This document shows, in pieces, positions 8,230-18,820 of a stretch of 64,000 bases of DNA; within the stretch, counting starts at the first letter, position 1, and each line of letters opens with the position of its first letter. The notes under the pieces were generated by a model. The model ran no database searches. It was given only the letters and a program-made list of their open reading frames with translations, and was not told the DNA's origin. The DNA is from an uncultured Halomonas sp. (GTDB lineage: Bacteria; Pseudomonadota; Gammaproteobacteria; Pseudomonadales; Halomonadaceae). Where the stretch lies: NCBI RefSeq assembly GCF_947501415.1, contig NZ_CANMVL010000002.1, positions 62,001 to 126,000 on the forward strand, written 5' to 3'. The position numbers and the translations under genes are program-made.

Positions 8230-9048
8230 TCAGGCTCCTTCCGTTTCGAGTTCAACGTCGGCGCCCTGGGCCTCGTCCTGGCTAACGCCGGAACGGAACT
8301 TGGCCAGGTAGTCACCGAAGCCCTCGGGGCTCAGCCAGAACTGCAGCATATTGGTGACGCCGTTGCTGGTCAGGGTCGCACCAGAGAGGGCATCCACCTC
8401 GTTCTCGCCGCTGGCGCCGCCCTTGGCCAGGTGGATCGCCGGCGCGACGGCATCGGCCGCGTCGAAGATCTCCTTGCCTTCCCACTGAGCCTGCCAGCGC
8501 GGGTTGTTCACCTCGCCACCCAGACCCGGAGTCTCGGCGTGCTCGTAGTAAGTAATGCCGACGATGGTGTTGCCGTCCCCTTCCACGGCCAGGAAGCCGC
8601 GCATCAGGCCCCACAGGCCCTGGCCACGGATCGGCAGGATGATCTGCTCGGGATCATCCGGGTTGCCGACCAGGTAGACGGTGGAGTAGGTCTCGACACG
8701 GGTCAGCCCCGCCGGGTCCTTCTCGCCGGAGAGGGTCCGTGAAGCGGCCGGGTCACGACGCGCCTCGAAGGCGTTGTAGGTGGCCGGATCATGCTCCTCG
8801 GAGTACTCGCCGGTCTCCAGGTTGACCACGCGCGGCGTGATGCTGGATTCGAAGGTCTCGTTGACATCCATGCCGGGCTCGTAGAGGTCGGCAACGTTGA
8901 GGATGTTGGTCTTGCGATCCAGCTCCTGGTTGAACTGCTGCTTGGAGCGCAGTGCCACCGCGGCGGTAGAGACGATGACCGAACACACGATGCAGAGTGC
9001 GAACGCCACCGTCAGGATCTTCTTGATGGAGTTGTTGCTCTGTGCCAT
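8230..9048 (-). CDS. nqrC: Na+-translocating NADH:quinone reductase subunit C (covalent FMN)
   Basis: A 272-residue periplasmic flavoprotein with one N-terminal anchor (residues 8-30). Near the C-terminus, [10 protein letters not shown] carries the threonine to which FMN is attached by ApbE through a phosphoester bond. ATG 9048 overlaps the nqrB stop as TGATG, so the longer upstream frame is not used. The apbE gene needed for flavinylation is not in this cluster. Confidence 0.97.
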   Translation of the reverse strand: MAQSNNSIKKILTVAFALCIVCSVIVSTAAVALRSKQQFNQELDRKTNILNVADLYEPGMDVNETFESSITPRVVNLETGEYSEEHDPATYNAFEARRDPAASRTLSGEKDPAGLTRVETYSTVYLVGNPDDPEQIILPIRGQGLWGLMRGFLAVEGDGNTIVGITYYEHAETPGLGGEVNNPRWQAQWEGKEIFDAADAVAPAIHLAKGGASGENEVDALSGATLTSNGVTNMLQFWLSPEGFGDYLAKFRSGVSQDEAQGADVELETEGA

Positions 9049-10274
9049 CAGGCAGTCTCCTCGGCCGGCACACCGGTGCGCTTGAGTCGGCGCTTGATGT
9101 TGGCCTGAACAAAGATATGGTCGATGAGCGGCGCGAACAGGTTGGCGAACAGGATCGCCAGCATGATGCCTTCGGGGAAGGCCGGGTTCACGACGCGAAT
9201 CAGCACGGTCATGACGCCGATCAGGGCGCCGAAGATCAGTCGACCCTGGTTGGTCATGGAAGCAGAGACCGGGTCGGTGGCCATGAACACCATGCCGAAG
9301 GCGAAGCCGCCCAGCACCAGGTGCCAGTACCAGGACATGGCGAACATCGGGTTGGAGTCGGAGCCGACCAGGTTGAACAGCGCGCTGGTCGCCACCATAC
9401 CCAGGAAGACACCCAGCATGATCCGCCAGGAGGCAATGCCCGTCCATAGCAGCACGACCGCGCCGATCAGGATCGCCAGGGTCGAGGTCTCACCCACCGA
9501 GCCGGGGATGAAGCCCAGGAATGCATCCCACCAGCTGAATTGCTCGGTCAACGCGCTCATGCCGTCCTGGAAGGCGACCGACAGGGCGGTAGCCCCGGTG
9601 AAGCCATCGGCTGCCACCCATACCGCGTCACCGGAGATCTGCGCCGGATAGGCGAAGTAGAGGAAGGCGCGGCCGGTCAGTGCCGGGTTGAGGAAGTTCT
9701 TGCCGGTGCCGCCGAAGATCTCCTTGCCGATCACCACACCGAAGGTGATGCCCAGCGCCACCTGCCACAGCGGGATGGTGGCCGGCAGGATCAGCGCATA
9801 GAGCACGGAAGTGACGAAGAAGCCCTCGTTGACCTCGTGGCCACGCTTGATGGCGAACAGCACTTCCCAGAAACCACCGACCACGAAGGTGACCAGGTAG
9901 ATCGGCAGGAAGTAGGTGGCGCCCAGCACGAAGTTGGCCCACAGGCTATCGGGGTTGTGGCCCGAGGCCAGCACCATCAGGATCGCCTCGCGCCAGCCGG
10001 CCATGGAGCCGTAGCCGTCGGCGATGGCCACGTTGGCCTGCCAGCCGGCGTTCCACATGCCGAAGAACATCGCCGGGAAGGTGCACAGCCAGACCGTGAT
10101 CATGATGCGCTTGAGGTCGACGCCATCGCGCACATGGGCCGTGGTCTTGGCGACACTGGGCGGCGCATAGAAGATGGTGTCCACCGCTTCATAGAGCGGG
10201 TAGAACTTCTCGTATTTGCCGCCCTTGTGGAAGTGCGGCTCGAGATTGTCGAGTGTCTGTCGAATACCCATCAT
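9048..10274 (-). CDS. nqrB: Na+-translocating NADH:quinone reductase subunit B
   Basis: A 408-residue integral membrane subunit with about ten hydrophobic helices. The segment [11 protein letters not shown] carries the second covalent FMN threonine. NqrB binds riboflavin and quinone and provides the Na+ channel. It starts with a double ATG (10274 and 10271). The first overlaps the nqrA stop as TGATG, indicating coupled translation through nqrA-B-C. Confidence 0.97.
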   Translation of the reverse strand: MMGIRQTLDNLEPHFHKGGKYEKFYPLYEAVDTIFYAPPSVAKTTAHVRDGVDLKRIMITVWLCTFPAMFFGMWNAGWQANVAIADGYGSMAGWREAILMVLASGHNPDSLWANFVLGATYFLPIYLVTFVVGGFWEVLFAIKRGHEVNEGFFVTSVLYALILPATIPLWQVALGITFGVVIGKEIFGGTGKNFLNPALTGRAFLYFAYPAQISGDAVWVAADGFTGATALSVAFQDGMSALTEQFSWWDAFLGFIPGSVGETSTLAILIGAVVLLWTGIASWRIMLGVFLGMVATSALFNLVGSDSNPMFAMSWYWHLVLGGFAFGMVFMATDPVSASMTNQGRLIFGALIGVMTVLIRVVNPAFPEGIMLAILFANLFAPLIDHIFVQANIKRRLKRTGVPAEETA

Positions 10275-11623
10275 CAGGCCTCTTTCTCGATCGTGGTGAG
10301 GTTGTCACGCAGGATGGGACCGTACTCATACTTGCCGGGGCACACATAGGTGCACAGCGCGAGGTCCTCCTCATCCAGCTCCAGACACCCGAGCTGCATG
10401 GCGGTCTCGATATCGCCGACGATCAGCGAGCGCAGCAGCTGTGTGGGCATGATATCCAGCGGCATCACCTTCTCGTAGGCACCCACCGGCACCATGGCGC
10501 GCTCGGAGCCGTTGGTCGAGGTGGTCGGGGCATAGTCCTTGAGGCCGGTCAGCTTCGAGAGATAGATGCCCATCACCGAATGGCGATTCTTGCCCGGCGA
10601 GATCCAGCCCATGAAGGCACGCTTGTTGCCTTCCTCGAGCAGGCTGACCTGATTATGGAAGCGACCCAGGTAGCGCAGGCTGCCTTCGCAGGTGAAGCCG
10701 GAAAACACCGAACCGGAGATGACGCGGGTGTCATCCGGTTCGATCACTTCCCCCTTGAGCAGTTCATCGGTGTTGGCACCGATGCGGGTACGCAGCATCC
10801 GCGGCTTCTCGGCGCGGGGGCCACCCACGGCCAGTACCCGGCTGACGTCCAGCTTGCCCTCGACGAACAGCTTGCCGAAGGCGGTGACGTCCTGGTAGCC
10901 GATGTGCCACACACGCTTGTGCAGGGCGACGGGCGAGAGATGATGAATATGCGTGCCCACCAGGCCGGCCGGATGCGGCCCGGCGAAGGTCTGGGGCGAT
11001 ACGCCGTCGATGTTGCCGCCGGGGATGCTGCTGTCCGGGCCGCTGCACAGGTAGACCTTGCCCTCGGTGAGGCGGGTCAGCACCTTGAGGCCATCCTCGA
11101 AGGCCTGGGGCTGCTCGTTGATCACCTTGGCCGGATGGGCCGCCAGCGGATGGGTATCGATGGCGGTGACGAAGATATCGGCGGGCACACCGTCGATGGC
11201 CGGCGTACGCGAGTAGGGACGGGTCCGCAGAGCGGTCCACAGCCCCGACTCGACCAGCTGGTCGACCACGGTCTGTCGCTCCAGACCGGCCAGCGAGTCG
11301 CGACCATGCGCGGTGAACTCGACGGCTTCCTCGGACTCGGCAACCTCGATTACCACCGAGAGAAGGCGACGCTTCTCCCCGCGGTTGATCTCGATCACCT
11401 TGCCGGCTGCCGGCGCCGTGAAACGCACGCCATCGATCTTCTTGTCGGTGAAGAGCAGCTGGCCAAGCTTGACGGTATCTCCCTCCTTGACCTCCATGGT
11501 CGGCTTCATGCCGACATAGTCGGTGCCCAGGACCGCCACGTGGCGCACCGGCCGCGCATCCTCGATACGCTGCTCGGGCGCTCCCGTGATGGGGAGATCC
11601 AGGCCTTTCTTGACTTCGATCAT
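10274..11623 (-). CDS. nqrA: Na+-translocating NADH:quinone reductase subunit A
   Basis: A 449-residue peripheral subunit on the cytoplasmic face, implicated in quinone binding. The N-terminus [14 protein letters not shown] and the segments [16 protein letters not shown] and [17 protein letters not shown] are family-specific. The reading frame extends upstream to 11749, but ATG 11623 matches the family start. First gene of the operon, with a sigma70-like promoter about 80 bp upstream. Confidence 0.97.
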   Translation of the reverse strand: MIEVKKGLDLPITGAPEQRIEDARPVRHVAVLGTDYVGMKPTMEVKEGDTVKLGQLLFTDKKIDGVRFTAPAAGKVIEINRGEKRRLLSVVIEVAESEEAVEFTAHGRDSLAGLERQTVVDQLVESGLWTALRTRPYSRTPAIDGVPADIFVTAIDTHPLAAHPAKVINEQPQAFEDGLKVLTRLTEGKVYLCSGPDSSIPGGNIDGVSPQTFAGPHPAGLVGTHIHHLSPVALHKRVWHIGYQDVTAFGKLFVEGKLDVSRVLAVGGPRAEKPRMLRTRIGANTDELLKGEVIEPDDTRVISGSVFSGFTCEGSLRYLGRFHNQVSLLEEGNKRAFMGWISPGKNRHSVMGIYLSKLTGLKDYAPTTSTNGSERAMVPVGAYEKVMPLDIMPTQLLRSLIVGDIETAMQLGCLELDEEDLALCTYVCPGKYEYGPILRDNLTTIEKEA

Positions 11624-11702
11624 AGTCTCGCCCAGTTGATGGATCGGATATAAGAGGAAAAGGGGCCAGAGACACGCCCTGCCCACCCGAAAAATCCACC
11701 GC

Positions 11703-11731
11703 ATTATAAAGACAAGGCAACGGGATGACCA
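11703..11731 (-). promoter_or_regulatory. Sigma70-type promoter of the nqr operon
   Basis: The minus strand shows TGGTCA, a 17-bp spacer and a perfect TATAAT (11708-11703). This predicts a start near 11696 and a leader of about 75 nt before nqrA. Confidence 0.65.
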
Positions 11732-11823
11732 CCTGAGCGAAGGTCGCAAGGGGTGACTTGAAGCAAGGGTAAGATTGTCGCAGACGGCGGCATGCGACGT
11801 TTTCCGGCCAGACCACCAATACA

Positions 11824-11856
11824 GAAAGGGGCAGGAAGATTTCTCTCCCTACCCCT
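11824..11856 (-). terminator. Hairpin terminator of gap
   Basis: On the minus strand an AGGGGTAGG arm (855-846) pairs with CCTGCCCCT (835-826), with one G-U pair, and is followed by TTCTGTATT. It lies about 40 bp past the gap stop. Confidence 0.5.
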
Positions 11857-11892
11857 GGGCATCACTCCCGACTGTGCGGGTGGCTGTCGACG

Positions 11893-13356
11893 TTACGCCT
11901 TGGCGCGCGGCAGCTTGAGGAAGCTGACGTTGGACATGTGCTGCAGGAGACGAATCACCTGGCAGCTGTAGCCGAACTCGTTGTCGTACCAGACGTAGAG
12001 AACGGCGTTCTTGCCATTGGCGATGGTCGCCTTGGCATCGACGATACCGGCGTGGCGGTTACCGACGAAGTCGGTGGAGACCACCTCGGAAGAGTCGACG
12101 AAGTCGATCTGCTTCTGGAACGGAGAGTTCAGTGACATTCCGCGCAGGTAGTCATTGAGCGCGGCGGCATCGGTCTCTTTCTCCAGGCGCAGGTTGAGGA
12201 TCGCCATGGAGACATTGGGGGTCGGTACGCGAATGGCGTTGCCGGTCAGCTTGCCGTCGAACTCCGGCAGCGCCTTGGCCACCGCCTTGGCGGCACCGGT
12301 CTCGGTCAGCACCATGTTGAGCGGCGCACTGCGCCCACGACGGTCACCCTTGTGGTAGTTGTCGATCAGGTTCTGGTCGTTGGTGTAGCTGTGCACCGTC
12401 TCGACATGACCATGCTCGACGCCGAACTCGTCGTTGAGCACCTTGAGCACCGGCACGATGGCGTTGGTGGTGCAGGACGCGGCGGAGATGATGCGATCCT
12501 CATCGCTCAGGTCGCCATCGTTGATGCCGTAGACGATGTTCTTGATATCGCCCTTGCCCGGCGCGGTGAGCAGCGCCTTGGCCACACCCTTGCACTGCAG
12601 GTGCTGACCGAGGCCCGCCTCGTCACGCCAGATACCGGTGTTGTCGACCACCACGGCGTTGTCGATACCGTATTCGGTGTAGTCGACATCGGTCGGCGCG
12701 TCGGCGTAGATCACCTGGATGACATTGCCGTTGGCGGTAATGGTGCGTGCCTCGGCATCGACGCTGATGGTGCCGTCGAAGGGGCCGTGAACGGAGTCAC
12801 GACGCAGCAGGCTTGCCCGCTTCTCGAGGTCCTTGGCGATATCGCCGCGGCCGCGCACGACGATGGCGCGCAGGCGCAGCAGGTTGCCGCCGCCGGCCTT
12901 CTCCACCAGCACCCGGGCGAGGATGCGACCGATACGACCGAAGCCGTAGAGGACGACGTCCTTGGGCTCACCGTTGCCGGCGTCCGGGTCGTGGGCATCG
13001 ACGATCTCGGCGAGCTCCTCGCGCAGGAAGGCCACGGCGTCGCCACCGCCCTGCTTCTTGAAGGCAACACCCAGCTTGCCGATATCGACATGAGCCGGGC
13101 CCAGGTTGAGCTCGGTCATCGCCTTGACCAGCGGGTAGGTGTCCTCCACGGAGAGCTCGGTGCCCTCCACCTTCCGTACGAAGCGGTGATCCTTCAGAAT
13201 ACGAATCACGCTACGATTGAACTGCGACCGCCCGTAAAGAGTCGTAACCACGTTGTTATGACGGTAGAGGCTACCGATCATCGGGATCATCTGCTCAACT
13301 AGCGCCTGATTGTCGTGCCACTGCTGAAAGACGGTATCGGAGGGGTGCTGACTCAC
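11893..13356 (-). CDS. gap: Glyceraldehyde-3-phosphate dehydrogenase, long form
   Basis: A 487-residue GAPDH with an N-terminal extension of about 130 residues not found in the classical 330-residue enzyme. The NAD-binding block LYGFGRIGRILARVLVE follows the extension. The active site is SAASCTTNAIVPVL, and the C-terminus has WYDNEFGYS. It interconverts glyceraldehyde-3-phosphate and 1,3-bisphosphoglycerate. GTG 13356 is chosen because GAGG lies 6 nt upstream and VSQHPSDT fits the family; GTG 13368 has no site. It is transcribed divergently from mfd. Confidence 0.92.
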   Translation of the reverse strand: MSQHPSDTVFQQWHDNQALVEQMIPMIGSLYRHNNVVTTLYGRSQFNRSVIRILKDHRFVRKVEGTELSVEDTYPLVKAMTELNLGPAHVDIGKLGVAFKKQGGGDAVAFLREELAEIVDAHDPDAGNGEPKDVVLYGFGRIGRILARVLVEKAGGGNLLRLRAIVVRGRGDIAKDLEKRASLLRRDSVHGPFDGTISVDAEARTITANGNVIQVIYADAPTDVDYTEYGIDNAVVVDNTGIWRDEAGLGQHLQCKGVAKALLTAPGKGDIKNIVYGINDGDLSDEDRIISAASCTTNAIVPVLKVLNDEFGVEHGHVETVHSYTNDQNLIDNYHKGDRRGRSAPLNMVLTETGAAKAVAKALPEFDGKLTGNAIRVPTPNVSMAILNLRLEKETDAAALNDYLRGMSLNSPFQKQIDFVDSSEVVSTDFVGNRHAGIVDAKATIANGKNAVLYVWYDNEFGYSCQVIRLLQHMSNVSFLKLPRAKA

Positions 13357-13494
13357 GTGAGGCCTCACTGGTGGATTCGAAGGGTTTCACGGCCATTATC
13401 CCGGGGCCGGGGCCCGGCGGCAATCGCTGGATGGTCGCAGCCGTTGTAGGCGGATTACAGAAACCGGCGCTTGACTACAAGGCCCCAAGAGGGC

Positions 13495-13503
13495 TGGTAT
13501 GAT
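13495..13503 (+). promoter_or_regulatory. Possible extended -10 promoter of mfd
   Basis: TGGTATGAT resembles an extended -10 box (TGnTATAAT). A TTGACT at 13471 is 21 bp away, too far for an ordinary -35, so the extended -10 would have to act largely alone. Confidence 0.35.
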
Positions 13504-13568
13504 GAGCACCCGCGAAGCGCCACCCAGGATCCGTCGGGCCGCGCCCGTCGACAGCCCAACACGAGACC

Positions 13569-16500
13569 ATGCCAACTTTCTCTCCGCTCGATCCACCGCG
13601 CCCCCAGGGGCTACGCGAGACACGCTACTGGCAGATGCCCCACGGCAGCGCTGCCGCCCTGGCCCTTGCCCACCTGGCCAACGATGCGCCCCTGCTGGTG
13701 ATTACCGCCGACACCGCCCAGGCCCTGCGCCTCGAGAGCGAGCTGCGCTTCTTCAGCCAGGTGCCGGTACTGCCCTTCCCCGACTGGGAAACCCTGCCCT
13801 ACGACAGCTTCTCCCCCCATCAGGACATCGTCTCCTCGCGGCTGCGTACCCTGCGCCGGCTGCAGGACGGCGAGCGCGGCATCGTGCTGGTGCCGATCAA
13901 CACCCTGATGCAGCGTCTGGCACCGGTCGAGTATATCGCCGGGCGGGTGATGACCCTGGAGGTGGGACAGACACTGGACCGCGAGGGCTTTCGCGATGCC
14001 CTCTCCCGGGCCGGCTACCGCGCCGTGGAGACGGTCTATGAACCCGGCGAGTATGCCCTGCGCGGCGCCCTTGTCGATCTCTTCCCGATGGGGGTGGAGG
14101 CGCCCCTGCGCATCGACCTGTTCGATGACGAGATCGACACCCTGCGCACCTTCGACCCGGACACCCAGCGCAGTGCCGAGAAGGTCGAGCGCATCGAGCT
14201 GCTGCCGGCTCACGAGTATTCACTCTCCCGCGGCGCCATCGCCTGTTTCCGCGAGGGCTTCGAGACGCTGTTCGATGTCGACCCGCGCCAGTGCCCGCTC
14301 TATGTGGACGCCCTCAAGGGCATCCCCTCCCCCGGACTCGAGCAGTATCTGCCGCTGTTTTTCGAGGAGACGGCGACGCTCTTCGAGCATCTCGCCGAGG
14401 GAACACGCGTCGCGCTGATGCCGGAGTGCCTGGCCGCCGCGGAACACCACTGGTCCTCCATCGAGAGCCGCTACGATAACCTCGGGGTCGACCCGACCCG
14501 TCCGCTGCTGCCGCCCCATCGCGCCTTCGTGCCGGTGGCCGAGCTATTCGCGGCGATCAAGCGCCACCCTCGAGTCGAACTGACCGAAGAGAGCGACCAT
14601 CGCCACGCCCTCGCCCCTGCCACCCAGGCACCGCCCAGTGTCGGCATCAATGCCCGGGCCAGGGAGCCGCTGGCCCCCCTGGCCGACTTCCTGGCGCAGC
14701 GTGGCGATACCCGCGTGCTGTTCGTGGCGGAGTCGCGCGGCCGCCGGGAAGCCCTGGAGGAGGCCCTGGCCCCCCTGCGCCTGGAGTTGCCCCACGTCGA
14801 GAGCTTTGCCGACTTCCTCGCCGGTGACGCGCCCATCGCCATTACCGAGGGCGAGCTCGAGGCGGGCCTGTGGCTGACCGAGCCTGGCGTGGCGGTGATC
14901 AGCGAGGCCGAGCTCTATGGCGAGGTGGTGCGCCAGAGTCGCCGCCGCGAGAAGGCTACCGATGCCGACGAGCTGGCCATTCGCCATCTCTCCGAGCTGC
15001 GCCCCGGCGTCCCGGTCGTCCACCAGGCTCATGGTGTGGGCCGCTACCGTGGTCTGGAGGCCCTGGAGGCCGGTGGCCAGGCCGCCGAGTTCGTCACCCT
15101 GGAGTACGCCGATGGCGCCCGGCTCTATGTGCCGGTCGACAACCTGCATCTGATATCGCGCTACGCGGGCGCCGATGATGAGCTCGCCCCGCTGCATCGA
15201 TTGGGCTCCGAGCAGTGGGAGAAGGCCAGGAAGAAGGCCGCCGAGAAGATCCGCGACTCCGCCGCCGAGCTGCTGGATATCTACGCTCGCCGCGAGGCAC
15301 GGGAGGGCTTCGCCTGCTCGCTGCCCGATACCGAATACTCGCGTTTCGCGGCCGCCTTCCCCTTCGAGGAGACACCCGACCAGCGCGCCGCCATCGAGGC
15401 CGTGATCGGTGACATGACCGCCCCCCGCCCCATGGACCGCGTGATATGCGGTGACGTGGGCTTCGGCAAGACCGAGGTGGCCATGCGCGCCGCCTTCCTG
15501 GCGGTGCACTCCGGCCGCCAGGTGGTGGTGCTGGTGCCGACCACCCTGCTGGCCCGCCAGCACTACGAGAACTTCCGCGACCGCTTCGCCGATACCGCGG
15601 TCAATATCGAGCTGATCTCGCGCTTCACCGCCGGCAAGGGCCAGTCCGAGACACTGAAGCGCATCGAGGAGGGCCAGGCGGATATCGTCATCGGCACCCA
15701 CAAGCTGCTCTCGAAGTCCATGCAGCTGCCGAAGATGGGCCTGCTGATCATCGACGAGGAGCACCGCTTCGGGGTGGCCCAGAAGGAGCGCCTGAAGAGC
15801 CTGCGTGCGGAGGTGGACATCCTGACCATGACCGCCACGCCGATCCCGCGCACCCTCAATATGGCGATGAGCGGCATTCGCGACCTCTCGATCATCGCCA
15901 CGCCCCCGGCGCGTCGCCTGTCGGTCAAGACCTTCGTGCAGCGCCGCGAGGAGGCGGTACTCAAGGAGGCGATCCTGCGCGAAATCCTCCGCGGCGGGCA
16001 GGTCTACTTCCTCCACAATGAAGTCAAGACCATCGAGACCGCCGCCGAGACGGTGCGCGAGCTGGTACCCGAGGCCCGGGTCGGGGTGGCCCATGGCCAG
16101 TTGCCCGAGCGTGCCCTGGAGCGGGTGATGTCTGACTTCTACCACAAGCGCTTCAATGTGCTGGTCTGCTCCACCATCATCGAGACCGGCATCGACGTGC
16201 CCAGCGCCAATACCATCCTGATCGAGCGCGCCGACAAGTTCGGCCTGGCCCAGCTCCATCAGCTGCGCGGCCGGGTCGGCCGCAGTCACCACCAGGCCTA
16301 TGCCTACCTGCTGACCCCGCCGCCGAAGGCGATGACCCGCGATGCGATCAAGCGCCTGGAGGCGATCGGCGCCGCCGAGGACCTCGGTGCCGGCTTTACA
16401 CTGGCCAGCCACGACATGGAGATTCGCGGCGCCGGCGAGCTGCTCGGCGACGAGCAGAGCGGGCAGATGGAGGCGATCGGCTATGGCCTCTATATGGAGA

Positions 16501-17018
16501 TGCTCGACCGCGCCGTGTCGGCCATTCGCGCCGGCAAGACCCCCAATATCGAGGCTCCCCTGGACGAGGGCGTCGAGATCAGCCTCAATCTGCCGGCCCT
16601 GATCCCCGACGACTACCTGCACGATGTGCAGCAGCGCCTGGTGATGTACAAGCGCATCGCCAGCGCCAACGATGAGGCGCAGCTCAAGGAACTCCAGGTG
16701 GAGATGATCGACCGCTTCGGCCTGTTGCCGGGACCGGTGAAGACCCTGCTGCGCCAGACCCGGCTGCGCCAGCGCGCCGAGCGCCTGGGCATCACCCGCC
16801 TAGAGGCCGGTCCCGAGCGGGGACGCGTCATCTTCGGCGCCCACACCGGTGTCGACCCCTTGACCCTGGTGGAGCTGATCCAGCGTGAGCCGGGCCGCTA
16901 TCGCCTGGATGGTGCCGACACCTTGCGCTTCGAGGCCTCCATGGAGAACGAGGAGGCACGGTTCCAGGCCGTGGAGCAACTGCTCGAGACGCTGAACCGC
17001 AAGGCGCAGGCGGCATAA
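13569..17018 (+). CDS. mfd: Transcription-repair coupling factor
   Basis: A 1149-residue SF2 translocase that removes stalled RNA polymerase and recruits UvrA. The N-terminal half is a UvrB-like module (residues 1-350). It is followed by the RNA-polymerase-interacting domain starting near PGVPVVHQAHGVGRYRGLE, then the RecG-like motor with Walker A GDVGFGKTEVA (about residue 630) and DEEH in LIIDEEHRFG. The C-terminal TRCF domain contains DYLHDVQQRLVMYKRIA. Full length for the family. ATG 13569 matches the usual start region. Confidence 0.97.
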   Translation: MPTFSPLDPPRPQGLRETRYWQMPHGSAAALALAHLANDAPLLVITADTAQALRLESELRFFSQVPVLPFPDWETLPYDSFSPHQDIVSSRLRTLRRLQDGERGIVLVPINTLMQRLAPVEYIAGRVMTLEVGQTLDREGFRDALSRAGYRAVETVYEPGEYALRGALVDLFPMGVEAPLRIDLFDDEIDTLRTFDPDTQRSAEKVERIELLPAHEYSLSRGAIACFREGFETLFDVDPRQCPLYVDALKGIPSPGLEQYLPLFFEETATLFEHLAEGTRVALMPECLAAAEHHWSSIESRYDNLGVDPTRPLLPPHRAFVPVAELFAAIKRHPRVELTEESDHRHALAPATQAPPSVGINARAREPLAPLADFLAQRGDTRVLFVAESRGRREALEEALAPLRLELPHVESFADFLAGDAPIAITEGELEAGLWLTEPGVAVISEAELYGEVVRQSRRREKATDADELAIRHLSELRPGVPVVHQAHGVGRYRGLEALEAGGQAAEFVTLEYADGARLYVPVDNLHLISRYAGADDELAPLHRLGSEQWEKARKKAAEKIRDSAAELLDIYARREAREGFACSLPDTEYSRFAAAFPFEETPDQRAAIEAVIGDMTAPRPMDRVICGDVGFGKTEVAMRAAFLAVHSGRQVVVLVPTTLLARQHYENFRDRFADTAVNIELISRFTAGKGQSETLKRIEEGQADIVIGTHKLLSKSMQLPKMGLLIIDEEHRFGVAQKERLKSLRAEVDILTMTATPIPRTLNMAMSGIRDLSIIATPPARRLSVKTFVQRREEAVLKEAILREILRGGQVYFLHNEVKTIETAAETVRELVPEARVGVAHGQLPERALERVMSDFYHKRFNVLVCSTIIETGIDVPSANTILIERADKFGLAQLHQLRGRVGRSHHQAYAYLLTPPPKAMTRDAIKRLEAIGAAEDLGAGFTLASHDMEIRGAGELLGDEQSGQMEAIGYGLYMEMLDRAVSAIRAGKTPNIEAPLDEGVEISLNLPALIPDDYLHDVQQRLVMYKRIASANDEAQLKELQVEMIDRFGLLPGPVKTLLRQTRLRQRAERLGITRLEAGPERGRVIFGAHTGVDPLTLVELIQREPGRYRLDGADTLRFEASMENEEARFQAVEQLLETLNRKAQAA

Positions 17019-17167
17019 GGGGGACGAGGAACGAGGGGCTCGACCCTCGAACCTTACCCCTCGCACCTGCCCTCTATACTGTTATCATACGCCCCATCTC
17101 ACCGCCCACCGACACCGGTTACAGGAGTCACCGGTGTCCCCAAAGCCCCGGGAGTTCAACGACCCTG

Positions 17168-18199
17168 ATGAGTACCCTGACACTGACCAGCCGCGGCGTT
17201 CGCCGTGCCATGGCGATTGGGCTTGGCGCCCTGCTCGCCACCGGCGCACAGGCGGCCACCCCCACCTACGACGAGGTGCATGAACTGCCACGCGGCCACT
17301 ATGCGCTACCCGAGGACGGCAGCGTCATTGGCGAAAGCTATACGGTGATCGTCGAGGAGGGTGACACCCTGATCGATATCGCCCGTGAGCACAACGTCGG
17401 CTACGAAGAGATCCGCATGGCCAACCCGGATGTCAGCATCTGGGCCCCCTATGCCGATACCGAGGTCACCATCCCGGCACGCCGGGTGCTTCCCGATGCC
17501 GAGCGCCAGGGCATCGTGATCAACCTCTCGGAGCTGCGCCTCTACTACTACTCCAAGTCCGGCGTGGTGGAGACCTATCCGATCAGCGTTGGCCGTGAGG
17601 AGTTCTCGACACCGGTCGGCGTGACCAAGACCACCATCAAGGTCAAGGATCCCGCCTGGTCGCCACCCGCCTCGATGCGCCGCGAGGCTGCCGCGCGCGG
17701 TGAGCCGGCACCCTCCATCGTGCCGGCCGGACCCGACAATCCGTTGGGGCGCCACGCCATTCTGCTGGGCATCCCCAGCTACCTGATCCACGGCACCAAC
17801 AAGCCCGAGGGGGTCGGCATGCGCGTGAGCCGTGGTTGCATTCGCATGTTCCCCGAGGATATCGAGTCTCTCTATGAGCGCGTGCCCAGCGGCACCCGGG
17901 TCAATATCATCGACCAGCCCTTCAAGGCCGGCTGGACGGAAGATGGCGAGCTGCTGGCTCAGTCCTACCCCGCGCTGGAGGAGAATCGGGAAGGGTTCGA
18001 GCCGCTGATGTTTGCCATCGACAAGCTGGCCCATGTCTTCGGTGACGAGCAGCCGCCGGTAGACTACAAGCGCCTTCGCGCGCTGGTGGAGTCCTCCGAC
18101 GGACAGGCGATCTCGCTGCTCAAGACGGCCGAGGAGGCGCCCACACCGGCACCCTCCGGGCCGCGCAACCTCTACGAGGCCATCGCCGTCGTACGTTGA
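17168..18199 (+). CDS. Periplasmic L,D-transpeptidase with LysM domain (ErfK/YbiS type)
   Basis: A 343-residue secreted enzyme. The signal peptide probably ends at AQA-ATP (residue 29). A LysM domain spans roughly 57-104 (YTVIVEEGDTLIDIAREHNV). A YkuD catalytic domain follows, with His208 in HGTN and the nucleophile Cys224 in VSRGCIRM. Enzymes of this type in enterobacteria attach Lpp to meso-diaminopimelate or form 3-3 cross-links. The adjacent convergent lipoprotein gene, ending in Lys, suggests the same job here (inference). A shared bidirectional terminator separates the two genes. Confidence 0.92.
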   Translation: MSTLTLTSRGVRRAMAIGLGALLATGAQAATPTYDEVHELPRGHYALPEDGSVIGESYTVIVEEGDTLIDIAREHNVGYEEIRMANPDVSIWAPYADTEVTIPARRVLPDAERQGIVINLSELRLYYYSKSGVVETYPISVGREEFSTPVGVTKTTIKVKDPAWSPPASMRREAAARGEPAPSIVPAGPDNPLGRHAILLGIPSYLIHGTNKPEGVGMRVSRGCIRMFPEDIESLYERVPSGTRVNIIDQPFKAGWTEDGELLAQSYPALEENREGFEPLMFAIDKLAHVFGDEQPPVDYKRLRALVESSDGQAISLLKTAEEAPTPAPSGPRNLYEAIAVVR

Positions 18200-18292
18200 T
18201 GTGCCACGCCTGGCGTCATGCCGTGACGCCAGGCGAGCACAGCGGAGCAGAAGCAGGAAGCCTTTAGAAGAAGCTTCTAGAAAAGGCCTCTA

Positions 18293-18333
18293 AAAACAGA
18301 AAGACCCCGCCTAGGCGGGGTCTTTCTGTTTTG
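18293..18333. terminator. Bidirectional terminator between L,D-transpeptidase and lpp-like gene
   Basis: The stem pairs aaaacagaaagaccccgcc with its exact complement around a CTA centre and has A/T tracts on both sides. It serves both convergent genes. Confidence 0.9.
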
Positions 18334-18377
18334 CAGAACCGCCATCGCCCGAGGGCGATGCCAGCACTCCAGCAGTC

Positions 18378-18641
18378 TTACTTCTGCATGGAGCGGCTGA
18401 ACATGCGGTTCATCTCGTCACGGTTCTGCTCGGACATCTGCAGAGCCGCCTGGGCGTCACGCTGGGCCTGGTTGGCAGTGTTCTGTGCCTGAACAGCGAT
18501 GCTGCGAGCTTCGGCAGCGTCGGCCTGGGCAGACTCAGCGGTCATGCGAACCTCTTCCAGAGCACTGGTGGAAGCACAGCCAGCCAGGACAGCCAGAGAT
18601 GCGGCAGCGGCGGTCAGCTTCAGGGTGGTCTTCAGAGTCAT
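18378..18641 (-). CDS. Major outer-membrane lipoprotein, Lpp/OprI-like alanine zipper
   Basis: An 87-residue lipoprotein precursor. The signal ends in the lipobox LAGC with lipidated Cys22. The mature 66 residues form a heptad-patterned, Ala/Gln-rich helix (AQADAAEARSIAVQAQN, ANQAQRDAQAAL). They end in RSMQK, with a terminal lysine that could be linked to peptidoglycan, as in Braun lipoprotein. A long leader of about 110 nt and a very AT-poor but strong-looking translation start (AAGGAGAACACC) suggest high expression. Flanked on both sides by L,D-transpeptidase genes. Confidence 0.88.
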   Translation of the reverse strand: MTLKTTLKLTAAAASLAVLAGCASTSALEEVRMTAESAQADAAEARSIAVQAQNTANQAQRDAQAALQMSEQNRDEMNRMFSRSMQK

Positions 18642-18759
18642 GGTGTTCTCCTTGATCTTCCTTGGTAGTGCATTGAAAGAAACCTGAAATCAGGTGTCTT
18701 GCCTGCGACATGCAGGCGCGTCGTAAGCGACTTGTGCCAGGGGCACTGAAGTCAGCGCT

Positions 18760-18788
18760 GTTTTATTACACGACACAGCGCTTGTCCA
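18760..18788 (-). promoter_or_regulatory. Possible promoter of the lpp-like gene
   Basis: On the minus strand TGGACA (18788-18783) is followed after 17 bp by TAAAAC (18765-18760). Each box matches the sigma70 consensus at four or five of six positions. Confidence 0.35.
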
Positions 18789-18820
18789 TCGCTTTCAACG
18801 TCCCTTGCGCATGTACCAGC

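Noticed and set aside
13471..13503. TTGACT...TATGAT as a standard mfd promoter
   Set aside because: The 21-bp spacing is too long; only the extended -10 reading was kept, at low confidence.
14544..16622. 692-residue open frame antisense to mfd, and similar long antisense frames over nqrF, nqrA, gap, ybiT, mpl and the gabD-type gene
   Set aside because: They mirror well-conserved genes on the other strand and contain no recognisable domains; high GC removes stop codons from the opposite frames.
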